Shown: positions 25,739-33,097 of the stretch, in pieces | Position numbering within the stretch: position 1 is the stretch's first letter | Layout of the letters: every line of letters begins with the position of its first letter | DNA from: Gammaproteobacteria bacterium | Lineage (GTDB): Bacteria; Pseudomonadota; Gammaproteobacteria; HyVt-429 | Assembly: GCA_022340345.1 (NCBI GenBank) | Contig: JAJDOE010000052.1 | Coordinates: 1-44,062 of the forward strand | Length of the DNA: 44,062 nt | Reading direction: 5' to 3' | Position numbers and translations under genes: made by a program | The notes under the pieces: model-generated | Databases searched by the model: none | Seen by the model: the letters and a program-made list of their open reading frames with translations, nothing else | Told to the model about the DNA's origin: nothing

Positions 25739-25765
25739 GACCTTTTCCCCCTCTGGGGTATCTAA
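25739..25765 (+). promoter_or_regulatory. Possible ECF-type promoter upstream of the sigma factor gene
   Basis: GACCTT (25739-25744) and TCTAA (25761-25765) are 16 bases apart, similar to RpoE-type promoters (GAACTT, 16 bases, TCTGA/TCTAA). ECF sigma factors often transcribe their own gene. The predicted start would fall at the first possible start codon (25774), which leaves no leader. Confidence 0.35.
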
Positions 25766-25767
25766 GT

Positions 25768-25783
25768 CGGTAGATGGCTACCG
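25768..25783 (+). promoter_or_regulatory. Palindrome enclosing the sigma-factor start codon
   Basis: CGGTAG-ATGG-CTACCG is a perfect 6-bp inverted repeat whose 4-base centre contains the ATG at 25774. In RNA it would put the start codon in a tetraloop; in DNA it could be an operator. It also raises the possibility that the true start is the GTG at 25798. Confidence 0.45.
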
Positions 25784-26343
25784 GCTTCGCACAACCCGTG
25801 GAGGAAGACCTGATCGCCGCCGCCCGGCAGGGCCGCCGGTCGGCATTGGAGATCCTGTTCCGCCGTTTCGAGCGATCGGTCTTTACCCTGGCGTTGCGGG
25901 TCAGCGGCTCCGATGCCGAGGCCCAGGACGTATTGCAGGATACCTTCATCGATGCGTTTACCCGCCTGGTGCAGCTGCGGCGGGACGCGGCCTTTGGCCC
26001 CTGGTTGCGGCGCATCACGCTGAATCATGCTCTCGGCCGACTACGCCAGGCGCGACGCTTCAGCGATGAGGATCCTGCGGATTTCCAGGGCGCGGATGGC
26101 GAGGCCATGCGCACGCAGCAGCGCCTCGACCTCAACGGCGCGTTGGCGCGGCTGTCCCCGCTGTCGCGCACCGTACTTTGGCTGCACGACGTAGAGGGCA
26201 TGACCCATAGCGAGATCGCCAGCACCCTGGAACAGAGTGAAAGCTTTTCCAAATCCCGACTATCGCGGGCGCATGCGCGCCTGCGGGAACTACTGACATG
26301 CGAGAACCCGAAACAAATCACCCCGATACAGCAGAGTTGCTAG
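25774..26343 (+). CDS. ECF-type RNA polymerase sigma factor
   Basis: A 189-residue sigma factor of the RpoE-like group. Region 2 (about 12-80) contains ALEILFRRFERSVFTLALRV and DAEAQDVLQDTFIDAF, which contact core polymerase and the -10 element. Region 4 (about 125-180) contains LARLSPLSRTVLWLHDVEGM, then a helix-turn-helix with HSEIASTLEQSESFSKSRLSR. No region 1 or 3 is present. ATG 25774 lacks a ribosome binding site; GTG 25798 would remove only eight residues and no conserved part. The gene overlaps a zinc-finger anti-sigma gene by 46 bases, giving a classic sigma/anti-sigma pair. The stimulus is unknown. Confidence 0.93.
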   Translation: MATGFAQPVEEDLIAAARQGRRSALEILFRRFERSVFTLALRVSGSDAEAQDVLQDTFIDAFTRLVQLRRDAAFGPWLRRITLNHALGRLRQARRFSDEDPADFQGADGEAMRTQQRLDLNGALARLSPLSRTVLWLHDVEGMTHSEIASTLEQSESFSKSRLSRAHARLRELLTCENPKQITPIQQSC

Positions 26344-26921
26344 AACCCACCCGGGCGGCAACCCGTCTGCACCTGGTCGGCTGTCCCCGCTGCCGGGCAC
26401 AGCTCGATTCCCTGGAGGCAATGGGCGAAGCGCTGCGCGCACTGCCGGAGATCACGCCAAACCGGGATGCCTGGCCCGCAGTACGCCGGGCCCTGCCGCG
26501 GAAGGTGGATTTCCGTCACCCGGGCTGGTGGGGCGCCGCGCTGGCGGCGAGCGTGGCCGGCGCATTGTTTCTTGCGCCGCAGTTTCGTTCGCCGGTACCC
26601 GCGCCGCAGGTCGTAGCGGCGCAACCGCTGCCGGGTCTGGTGGCCCGTTCCCAGGCGCTGGAAGCGGACTGGCAGCGGCTCACGCCGACGCGGGTTGTGA
26701 GCTTGCGGGAAGCGGCGCGCAGCGCGGCCCTGCAGGATCGCATTGCCATGCTGGATCAGATGCTCGCAGATGGCTGGTCCCGGCAGCGCAACGCCGGATT
26801 GGAACAGGAACTGTGGCGCCAGCGTGTCGCATCGATGCAGCAATTGGTGGATCTGCGCATGGCGCCATCCGGCTGGTCCCGCACCGCTTTGAAAGAACCC
26901 GCTTCATCGCAACGGAGGTAA
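26298..26921 (+). CDS. Membrane anti-sigma factor with zinc-finger motif
   Basis: A 207-residue protein whose start overlaps the sigma gene by 46 bases. Residues 25-32 read HLVGCPRC, the H-x3-C-x2-C motif of ZAS anti-sigma domains. A membrane helix follows at about 76-92 (WWGAALAASVAGALFLAP), and the rest (about 93-207) would lie in the periplasm as an amphipathic, possibly coiled-coil, domain with no known fold. The expected action is to hold the ECF sigma factor at the membrane until an envelope signal releases it. The adjacent periplasmic PDZ protein could take part in that signal. Confidence 0.85.
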   Translation: MREPETNHPDTAELLEPTRAATRLHLVGCPRCRAQLDSLEAMGEALRALPEITPNRDAWPAVRRALPRKVDFRHPGWWGAALAASVAGALFLAPQFRSPVPAPQVVAAQPLPGLVARSQALEADWQRLTPTRVVSLREAARSAALQDRIAMLDQMLADGWSRQRNAGLEQELWRQRVASMQQLVDLRMAPSGWSRTALKEPASSQRR

Positions 26922-26924
26922 ATC

Positions 26925-27737
26925 GTGAACAAGACTGTTTTTGCTGTTGTCGCGCTGCTGGCGCCGCTGGCACTGGCCGCGCCCGCCGTGGCCCATGATC
27001 GCGACCGCAATAGTGTGGACGTGGAAGTCGACGGCCTCGGTGACCTGGGCCACCTGATGCGCCGCTTCGAGGACCTGGGCATGGACTGGCATGCGCGCAA
27101 GGCGCATATCGGCATTGCCTTCGAGGTCGACGAGCAGGATGGTAAGGAAGCCGGCGTGATCGTGAAGGCGGTGACCCCCGACGGACCCGCCGAAAAGGCC
27201 GGCCTCAAGGCGGGCGACGTGTTGTTGGTTGTGCGCGGCGAAAACCTGGAGGGTGTAAAACACCCAGGCCAACGCATGCTCGGGGCGCTGGAAAGCCTGG
27301 AGCCCGGTGAGGAGCTGGAGGTGGCGTATCGCCGGGACGGAAAGACCCACAAGACCAGCCTGGTGGCGGCCCAGGGCGGACCCGGCGGCCAGGCCTTCAG
27401 CTATCGCTTTGACGGTATGCCCCATCACAAGGAAGTCATCATTCGCGAGCAAAGCGGTTTCGAGCGCGGCGCCTGGGGAGAGGTGGAACTGGTTTCCCTC
27501 AATCCGGACCTGGGCGCCTATTTCGGCGCCAAAGACGGCGTGCTGGTGGTGGCCGTGCCCCAGGGCAGTGACCTCAAACTGCGTGGCGGGGACGTGATCG
27601 AATCCATCGCCGGGCGCACGCCGAAGGGCCCGTCGCAGACTTTCCGCATCCTCAACTCCTACGACAAGGGCGAATCCATCGAGATCCGGGTGCGTCGCAA
27701 GGGCAAGAGCCAGACGCTCGCCGTCGCTGCGCCGTAG
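26925..27737 (+). CDS. Periplasmic double-PDZ protein without protease domain
   Basis: A 270-residue protein starting at GTG 26925, with GGAGG 8 bases upstream and a signal peptide (about 1-23, ending AVA). The first PDZ domain (about 62-150) has IGIAFEV and PDGPAEKAGLKAGDVLLVVRG. The second (about 175-268) has GVLVVAVPQGSDLKLRGGDV and KGESIEIRVRRKGKSQTL. No trypsin-like or metalloprotease catalytic motif is present, unlike DegS, DegP or RseP. PDZ domains bind C-termini of unfolded or outer-membrane proteins. Third in the sigma/anti-sigma operon, it is a candidate stress sensor or a regulon output. The partner is unknown. Confidence 0.85.
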   Translation: MNKTVFAVVALLAPLALAAPAVAHDRDRNSVDVEVDGLGDLGHLMRRFEDLGMDWHARKAHIGIAFEVDEQDGKEAGVIVKAVTPDGPAEKAGLKAGDVLLVVRGENLEGVKHPGQRMLGALESLEPGEELEVAYRRDGKTHKTSLVAAQGGPGGQAFSYRFDGMPHHKEVIIREQSGFERGAWGEVELVSLNPDLGAYFGAKDGVLVVAVPQGSDLKLRGGDVIESIAGRTPKGPSQTFRILNSYDKGESIEIRVRRKGKSQTLAVAAP

Positions 27738-27750
27738 TCGTGCGCACTTC

Positions 27751-27824
27751 GAGCCAGGGCGGGTCAGGCGCCCTGGCTAAACCTCGCCCCGCCAGGGAAG
27801 GAGTGCGAGGTTCTGCGCTGGGGG
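27751..27824. repeat. Dispersed intergenic repeat, copy A
   Basis: About 74 bases beginning GAGCCAGGG and ending CCAGGGAAGG...GCGAGGTT..GCGCYGGGG. The same start, end and spacing occur at 36044-36118. It fills the gap between two convergent genes and contains a perfect 10-bp hairpin at 27752-27778. Confidence 0.55.
27752..27778. terminator. Hairpin between convergent genes, within repeat copy A
   Basis: A perfect 10-bp stem (27752-27761 with 27769-27778) with a 7-base loop lies between the PDZ protein gene and the MFS gene. Neither side has a strong T-tract, so it may be a weak or Rho-assisted terminator or simply part of the repeat. Confidence 0.45.
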
Positions 27825-27842
27825 ACGCGCGGCATGGACGCA

Positions 27843-29021
27843 TCACCATTTGCGGTCCAGCCACGCCAGCGGCCAGCCGACCGCGAATACCACCGCGCAC
27901 AGGGCCGGCACCGCCCAGCCCAGCAAGCCCAGCCCGATGCTCGCGTCGATGAGACCCGCCGCCAGTACCGGACCCAGCAACGAGGCCCAGCCGTAGGCGC
28001 TGGAGAACGCGGCGTTGGCGCGGGCCAGCGCCTGCGGAGGTACCCGCTCCGGCAGCATGGCCAGCGACACCGGGTAGGCTCCGCCGATGGCCATGCCCAG
28101 CACGACGAAGGCGGCCGCCTGCCACGGGCGGGTCGCTGGCAAGCCGGTGGCAAGCCAGCCGCACACCAGCGCCACCACCAGGCCCAACGCACACACCGCC
28201 ACCAGCGTGGCACGGGTGCCGATGCGATCCGCCACCGCGCCGCTGAACGGCTGACCAATGACCGTTCCCAGCGCCACCATCCCCACCAGTTCCAGGGCCT
28301 GGCCGCGGTCCAGGCCCAGGCGCATGGCCTCCACCGGATAGGCGCCGGAAAAGGCGGTATCCAGCGCGCCGAACAGCGCGGAACCGAACAATGCCAGCGC
28401 CAGCAGCCGCCACGGCAGGGTGGCTACGCGGTGACGGGTTTCCACCGGTGTCCCGGATGCTGGCGGGTTCTGCGGCAGGCGGATTCCAAAACGGATCAGC
28501 GGCAGAACGACCAGCGCCACCGCGGCGATGGCCGGGAAAGCCCACAGGCCCAGGCGTTCGTAGACCGGGTTGCTGGCGAACACCCCGAGCATGAAACCAC
28601 TGCCAAGCATGGAGCCGTACAGCGCCATCACCCGGCCCCGGTGCCCGGCGCGGGTGCCGGTGAGCAAGGCGTACTCGGCCGCTACGAAGGTCATGGTGGC
28701 GGCTGCGCCCAGCAGCAGGCGAGCCGGAAACAGCCAGGCGGGGTGTGCCAGCATCGCGGCGCCGATCGCCAGGAAGCCGACGGCCTGGCCGGCGATTCCC
28801 AGGCTGTTCACGCGGCGCGCACCGTAGCGGGTGACCCAGCGACCGGCCATCGGGCTGCCGAGAATGATGCCGACGGCGAGAATTCCGGAAACCGCGCCGG
28901 TGAAGTATTCGCTGAGCCCACGTTGTTCCAGCAGCGCCGACACCAGCGGAGCGGCGGCGCCGAAGCTGAGGCCCACCACGGCCATGGAAAGCACCAGGGC
29001 GATGACTTCGAGACGGGACAC
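27843..29021 (-). CDS. MFS transporter (YcaD-like)
   Basis: A 392-residue major facilitator with 12 predicted membrane helices in two halves separated by a short loop containing PPASGTPVETRHR. The TM2-3 loop motif (GSPMAGRWVTRYGARRV) and its second-half counterpart (SGAVADRIGTRATL) are typical of MFS carriers. The overall pattern (FGAAAPLVSALLEQRGLSEYFTGAVSG, AYPVSLAMLPERVPP) resembles the YcaD/uncharacterised small-molecule exporter group. The substrate is unknown. It is divergent from acpH, with 46 bases between starts. Confidence 0.9.
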   Translation of the reverse strand: MSRLEVIALVLSMAVVGLSFGAAAPLVSALLEQRGLSEYFTGAVSGILAVGIILGSPMAGRWVTRYGARRVNSLGIAGQAVGFLAIGAAMLAHPAWLFPARLLLGAAATMTFVAAEYALLTGTRAGHRGRVMALYGSMLGSGFMLGVFASNPVYERLGLWAFPAIAAVALVVLPLIRFGIRLPQNPPASGTPVETRHRVATLPWRLLALALFGSALFGALDTAFSGAYPVEAMRLGLDRGQALELVGMVALGTVIGQPFSGAVADRIGTRATLVAVCALGLVVALVCGWLATGLPATRPWQAAAFVVLGMAIGGAYPVSLAMLPERVPPQALARANAAFSSAYGWASLLGPVLAAGLIDASIGLGLLGWAVPALCAVVFAVGWPLAWLDRKW

Positions 29022-29067
29022 GCTGCGACCGCGGACTCGGGTGGTACTATGACGCCGGGATTACGCC

Positions 29068-29640
29068 GTGAATTATCTGGCCCACTGCTATGTCTCCCGC
29101 CATTCCGAACAGGGCATCCTGGGCGCCATGCTGGGTGACTTCGTCAAGGGACCGCTGGTGGATCGTTTCGATCCGGCGGTCCGCGATGCCATCCGCCTGC
29201 ACCGCCAGGTGGACAGCTTCATGGACGGCCATGAAACCAATCGACGCTTGCGCAACCGGTTTTCTCCCCGGCGGCGGCGTTTCGCCGGCATCGTGCTGGA
29301 CATCTGTTACGACCATTTTCTTGCCCGTCACTGGAGTCACTTCGCGGAAGGTAGGCTCAGTGCCTTCAGCGCGCGGGTATTTTCCGTGCTGGAGGCGCAC
29401 CGGGACAGCCTGCCGGAGCGCCTGCGCGAGCAGCTTCCGCACCTGGTGCGCCACAATCCGCTGCTCGCCTGCCGGGAACTGGCCAGCGTGGAGCGGATCC
29501 TCGATGGCGTTGCCTCGCGAATCCGTTTTCCGAACCAGTTCCGGGGTTCGCTGGAGGAGGTGCGCGTGCACTATGCCGCCCTGGAAGCGGGATTCTGGAA
29601 ATTTCTGCCGGATCTCATGGACCGCGTGGAGGCAAAATGA
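29068..29640 (+). CDS. acpH: Acyl carrier protein phosphodiesterase AcpH
   Basis: A 190-residue hydrolase starting at GTG 29068, giving MNYLAHCYVSR like the E. coli enzyme. It removes the 4'-phosphopantetheine arm from holo-acyl carrier protein. Conserved blocks of this HD-related family are present: LGDFVKGP, LHRQVDSFMDGH, LDICYDHFLARHWS near the middle, and VHYAALEAGFWKF near the end. The Asp and His residues in these blocks probably hold the manganese. The stop overlaps a small membrane-protein gene by 4 bases. Confidence 0.92.
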   Translation: MNYLAHCYVSRHSEQGILGAMLGDFVKGPLVDRFDPAVRDAIRLHRQVDSFMDGHETNRRLRNRFSPRRRRFAGIVLDICYDHFLARHWSHFAEGRLSAFSARVFSVLEAHRDSLPERLREQLPHLVRHNPLLACRELASVERILDGVASRIRFPNQFRGSLEEVRVHYAALEAGFWKFLPDLMDRVEAK

Positions 29641-29828
29641 CCAGCACGCCCACCTGGGAACTCATCGGCGTTGCTATCCTGCTGGTGCTGGTTTTTTTCC
29701 TGTACCGGGGCGGATTCCGGCGTGTATTCGAGGAAAGCGCCCGCGCCGAAAAAGACTGGCCCGCCTTTCTGTGGCCGGTGGCGCTGGTGATCGCCTTCGT
29801 TGTCCTGCTCATCGTATCCGTTAGCTGA
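29637..29828 (+). CDS. Small two-helix membrane protein
   Basis: A 63-residue protein with two membrane helices (about residues 8-23 and 43-62) joined by a short charged loop (FRRVFEESARAEKDW). It starts in an ATGA overlap with acpH, which supports real, coupled translation. I recognise no family. The charged loop is probably cytoplasmic or periplasmic; orientation is uncertain. Confidence 0.68.
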   Translation: MTSTPTWELIGVAILLVLVFFLYRGGFRRVFEESARAEKDWPAFLWPVALVIAFVVLLIVSVS

Positions 29829-29838
29829 GAGGGCGCGG

Positions 29839-30294
29839 CTACTGTTCTACCTCGTGGCAACTCACCGGCCTGCAGCGCCAGGGGCCGCATTCCGGCGCTA
29901 ACACCACCACTTCGGTGGGCGACAGCACGCTGCCCCCCAGACCCCGGTCCCGTTCCAGCCAGGCCTGGCAGGCTGGATCCGGGTTGGGATTCAACAGTTC
30001 CACGAACATCCCGACGCAGGTGTCGTCGCTGGCGAATTGTGCCCAGCGGGTCTCTTCCCGCACCCGACGCAGTTCCAGCGCCAGGCGTGGGTCCGTACTA
30101 CGTGGCTGTGCCTCGTTCAGCGATTCCAGCAGCAACTGCTGAAAATCCGCGTCCGCCCCCGGCGGGCCGCCCGCCGCGATATATGCCCGCGCGAAACGTA
30201 GCGGGTCGAAATCACCACTCTCCCGGAGAACGGCGCGGGCCCGCTGCACCGCGATGGCCAGGGCCCGGGCCTGGTCTGGCTCAAGGGGATTCAT
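29839..30294 (-). CDS. Unknown protein at the end of the lpoA operon
   Basis: A 151-residue soluble protein. ATG 30294 overlaps the stop of the upstream FAD oxidase gene (ATGA), so it is preferred over a longer frame reaching 30486 inside that gene. The N-terminal half is helical (LEPDQARALAIAVQRARAVLRE, then RFARAYIAAGG). The C-terminal half has several cysteines (CVGMFVELL, ACQAWLE, CGPWRCRPVSC), of which the last three could bind a metal or form disulfides. I recognise no family. It ends 11 bases from the convergent small membrane-protein gene. Confidence 0.68.
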   Translation of the reverse strand: MNPLEPDQARALAIAVQRARAVLRESGDFDPLRFARAYIAAGGPPGADADFQQLLLESLNEAQPRSTDPRLALELRRVREETRWAQFASDDTCVGMFVELLNPNPDPACQAWLERDRGLGGSVLSPTEVVVLAPECGPWRCRPVSCHEVEQ

Positions 30295-31679
30295 GCAGGG
30301 GGCAGCATCTTGCCGGGATTGAGAATCCCGTCCGGATCGAATTGCCGGCGCAGATCGTGCATCAGTGCGCGGGTCGTGGCGTCGATTTCCCGGCCGACGA
30401 AATCGCGTTTCTCCTGGCCCACGCCGTGTTCCCCGGACAAGGTGCCGTCCAGCGCCAGCACCAGCGAGAACACCTCGTCCAGACACGGCCGTGCTGCGCG
30501 CTCCTGGTTGGGGTCGCTGGAGTCGTATAACAGGTTGACGTGGATGTTGCCGTTGCCCGCATGTCCGAAATTGACGATCGGGATGTCGTAGCGCTGACTC
30601 AGTTCCTTAAGACCGCGGATCAGCTCCGGCATGCGCGAAACCGGAACCACCACGTCTTCGTTGATCTTGTTGGGGGCTACGTGGCGCAGTGCGGGCGAAA
30701 GCGCCTTGCGCGTTTCCCATAGCGTGGCGCGTTCCGCCGGGTTGCTGGTACTGGTCAGTTGCAGCAGACCATCTCCCGCGAGCGCCCCGCGCAGTGCGTG
30801 CTCCGCCGCGTCGATGCTGTCCGGTTCCCCGTCCACTTCCACCATCAGCAGGGCCTGCGCGCCGTCGGGAATCGTCACCTGTGCCGAACGCTGCAACAAC
30901 TCCAGCGCGCCGTCATCGATGAACTCGAGGGCGCAGGGTGTGACCGGTTGACCCATCACCCGCACAATGGCGGCGGTGGCGGCCTCGAAGTTCGAGTAGA
31001 CGGCCTTCAGCGTGCACAGCGCCGCCGGGCGGGGCAGCAAGCGCAATGTAGCTTCCGTGATAATGGCGAGTGTGCCTTCGGAGCCCACCAGCAACCGGGT
31101 GAGGTCGTAGCCGACCACGCCCTTGGTGGTGCGGACTCCGGTGCGAATGCTTTCCCCGCGTCCGGTGACCGCCCGCAAGCCGAGTACATTCTCGCGAACG
31201 CTACCGTACTTGACCGCGCGGGGGCCAGCCGCATTGAAGGCCAGGTTGCCGCCGACGCTGCAATAGTCGGCGCTGGAGGGATCCGGTGCCCAGAACAGCC
31301 CGTGCTCGCCCGCCACCCGTTGCACTTCACCATTCGTGACGCCGGGCTCGGTTACCATCAGGCGGTCGGCGGGGCTGACTTCCAGCACCCGGTTCATGCG
31401 CTCCAGGCTCAACACCACGCCACCGGCAATGGGGATGCAGCCACCGGTGGTTCCGGTGCCGCGGCCGCGGGCCACCAGCGCACAAGCTGCGGCGCGGCAG
31501 GCGCGCACTACCGCAAGCACTTGTTCATGACTGTCGGCGAATACCACCGCGTCCGGCGGCGCATGCTTGCGCGAGTTGTCCCCACCGTAGGCCCAGGTGT
31601 CGGCGTTTTCGGTGAGCACCTGCGAACTGCCTACCGCATCCACCAGTGCCTGTTTGAGCCCGGCCGCCAGCGCGGTCAT
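30291..31679 (-). CDS. FAD-linked oxidase, GlcD/D-lactate dehydrogenase family
   Basis: A 462-residue flavoprotein. The N-terminal FAD-binding (PCMH-type) domain contains LVARGRGTGTTGGCIPIAGG, DPSSADYCSVGGNLAFNA and LLVGSEGTLAIITEATLRL. The C-terminal cap has NFGHAGNGNIHVNLLY and LSGEHGVGQEKRDF with catalytic-site histidines. Family members oxidise D-lactate, glycolate or other 2-hydroxy acids. The substrate is not known; its position in a heptose/LPS and peptidoglycan operon does not point to one. It is coupled to rfaE2 upstream and the unknown gene downstream by 4-base overlaps. Confidence 0.9.
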   Translation of the reverse strand: MTALAAGLKQALVDAVGSSQVLTENADTWAYGGDNSRKHAPPDAVVFADSHEQVLAVVRACRAAACALVARGRGTGTTGGCIPIAGGVVLSLERMNRVLEVSPADRLMVTEPGVTNGEVQRVAGEHGLFWAPDPSSADYCSVGGNLAFNAAGPRAVKYGSVRENVLGLRAVTGRGESIRTGVRTTKGVVGYDLTRLLVGSEGTLAIITEATLRLLPRPAALCTLKAVYSNFEAATAAIVRVMGQPVTPCALEFIDDGALELLQRSAQVTIPDGAQALLMVEVDGEPDSIDAAEHALRGALAGDGLLQLTSTSNPAERATLWETRKALSPALRHVAPNKINEDVVVPVSRMPELIRGLKELSQRYDIPIVNFGHAGNGNIHVNLLYDSSDPNQERAARPCLDEVFSLVLALDGTLSGEHGVGQEKRDFVGREIDATTRALMHDLRRQFDPDGILNPGKMLPPA

Positions 31680-32146
31680 GGGCGGCTCAGGGACGCGAGC
31701 AGGCGCGAGGTGGAACGCTCATAACGTATCGGGATGCTATGCACCTGGCCGCCCCAGGCGGCGACCTCTGCGGCGCCGACGATGCGTTCCACCGGCCAGT
31801 CACCGCCCTTCACCAGGTGGTCCGGTCGGACCCGCTGGATCAGCGCCAGCGGGGTGGGTTGATCGAAGTAGGTCACAGCGTCCACGCAGGCCAGCGCGGC
31901 CAACACCGCAAGGCGGTCTTCCAGCGGGTTCACCGGGCGTCCCTCCCCCTTGAGCGCGCGCACCGAGGCGTCGCTGTTGAGTGCTACCAGGAGGCTGCCC
32001 CCCAGTTCGCGGGCTTCTTCCAGGTAGGCCACGTGACCACGATGCAGGATGTCGAAACAACCGTTGGTGAATACCAGCGGACGGCTCAGGTCGCGGATGC
32101 CGGACGCCAGCCCCTCCGGCTCGAGGATCTTGCCGCGACTGTTCAC
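31676..32146 (-). CDS. rfaE2: D-glycero-beta-D-manno-heptose 1-phosphate adenylyltransferase
   Basis: A 156-residue nucleotidyltransferase of the cytidylyltransferase fold. GCFDILHRGHVAYL carries the HxGH nucleotide-binding motif, and KGGDWPVERIVG and a RYERSTSRLL C-terminal motif complete the site. It corresponds to the C-terminal half of the bifunctional HldE of enterobacteria, present here as a stand-alone enzyme making ADP-heptose for the LPS core. The kinase half is not in the window. It shares an operon with gmhA, the first enzyme of the same pathway, through a 4-base overlap. Confidence 0.93.
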   Translation of the reverse strand: MNSRGKILEPEGLASGIRDLSRPLVFTNGCFDILHRGHVAYLEEARELGGSLLVALNSDASVRALKGEGRPVNPLEDRLAVLAALACVDAVTYFDQPTPLALIQRVRPDHLVKGGDWPVERIVGAAEVAAWGGQVHSIPIRYERSTSRLLASLSRP

Positions 32147-32736
32147 CGGTCGTCAGCGAGAACCAGCTGGTCCACCAGGTCACACAGGCAGTGGATGATA
32201 ATTCCATGCACTTCCTGGATGCGTGGCGTTCGGTCCGAGCCGACCCGCAGTTCCAGATCCATCTCGCCAAGTTGCCGTGCCAGCTCGCCACCATCGCGAC
32301 CGGTCAGAGCGATACAGCTCATCTTTTGTTCGCGGGCCGCCGCCACGGCCTCGACCAGGTTCGCCGAGTTGCCCGAGGTGGTGATCAGCAGCAGCAGGTC
32401 GCCGGGACGTCCGAGGCCCCGCACCTGCCGCGCGAACACCTGGGAAAAGTCCTCGTCGTTGGCGATCGCGGTGAGGGTGGCACCATCGCTGGTGAGCGCC
32501 ACGGCGCCGAGCGCCGGGCGCTCGGCGAGATACCGATTCAGCAGCTCCGCGGAGAAATGCTGGGCGTCCGCTGCGGAACCACCATTGCCGCACACCAGTA
32601 CGCGTTGTCCGGATCGCAGGCTGTTGAAAATGCGTTGCGCGGCAGTGGCCACCGGTTCGGCCAGATCCTCCATGCAGGCCGTGACCGCGTCGACGCTGTC
32701 CTGGAAATTGCTGCGTACCCGTTCGCTCAGGTTCAT
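32143..32736 (-). CDS. gmhA: Phosphoheptose isomerase (GmhA/DiaA family)
   Basis: A 197-residue SIS-domain protein. ATG 32736 gives MNLSERVRSNFQDSVDAVTA; the frame extends 23 codons further into yraN but lacks family similarity there. The sugar-phosphate site is visible in VLVCGNGGSAADAQHFSAEL and ITTSGNSANLVEAV. GmhA converts sedoheptulose 7-phosphate to heptose 7-phosphate; DiaA, a close relative that controls DnaA, occupies the same place beside yraN in E. coli. Coupling to rfaE2 favours GmhA. It starts 7 bases after yraN. Confidence 0.88.
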   Translation of the reverse strand: MNLSERVRSNFQDSVDAVTACMEDLAEPVATAAQRIFNSLRSGQRVLVCGNGGSAADAQHFSAELLNRYLAERPALGAVALTSDGATLTAIANDEDFSQVFARQVRGLGRPGDLLLLITTSGNSANLVEAVAAAREQKMSCIALTGRDGGELARQLGEMDLELRVGSDRTPRIQEVHGIIIHCLCDLVDQLVLADDR

Positions 32737-32743
32737 GGCCGGC

Positions 32744-33097
32744 TCAAAACGCGTTTCGGATCCACTCGAGGACCACCCGTCCGCGCCGTGGTGACAATGC
32801 AACAACGTCGAATCGGCACGCCAGGCGGGACAGGTCGGTATTATGCACGAGGAAGTGGCGTGCCGCGCGGCGCAGGCGTTGCTGCTTGGTGAAGGTCACG
32901 CTTTCCAGCGCCGACCCGAAGGTGGCGGAAGCCCGGTAGCGCACTTCCACGAACACCAGCACGTCGGCCTCGCGCATTACCAGGTCGATCTCACCGCCTT
33001 GGCAGTGGTAGTTGCGTGTGACCAGCGAAAGGCCCCTCGCGCGAAGGTGACGCGCGGCCCGGGCTTCAGCCGCGCGGCCGGTCCGAAAAGTCGGCAT
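32744..33097 (-). CDS. yraN: YraN family protein (UPF0102)
   Basis: A 117-residue protein with a predicted endonuclease-like fold: RGLSLVTRNYHCQGGEIDLV and VLVFVEVRYRASATFGSA, with the Asp and Glu of a PD-(D/E)xK-like site, and KQQRLRRAARHFL. Its biochemical role is unsettled. It overlaps the 3' end of lpoA by 32 bases, the standard lpoA-yraN arrangement of gammaproteobacteria. Confidence 0.92.
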   Translation of the reverse strand: MPTFRTGRAAEARAARHLRARGLSLVTRNYHCQGGEIDLVMREADVLVFVEVRYRASATFGSALESVTFTKQQRLRRAARHFLVHNTDLSRLACRFDVVALSPRRGRVVLEWIRNAF

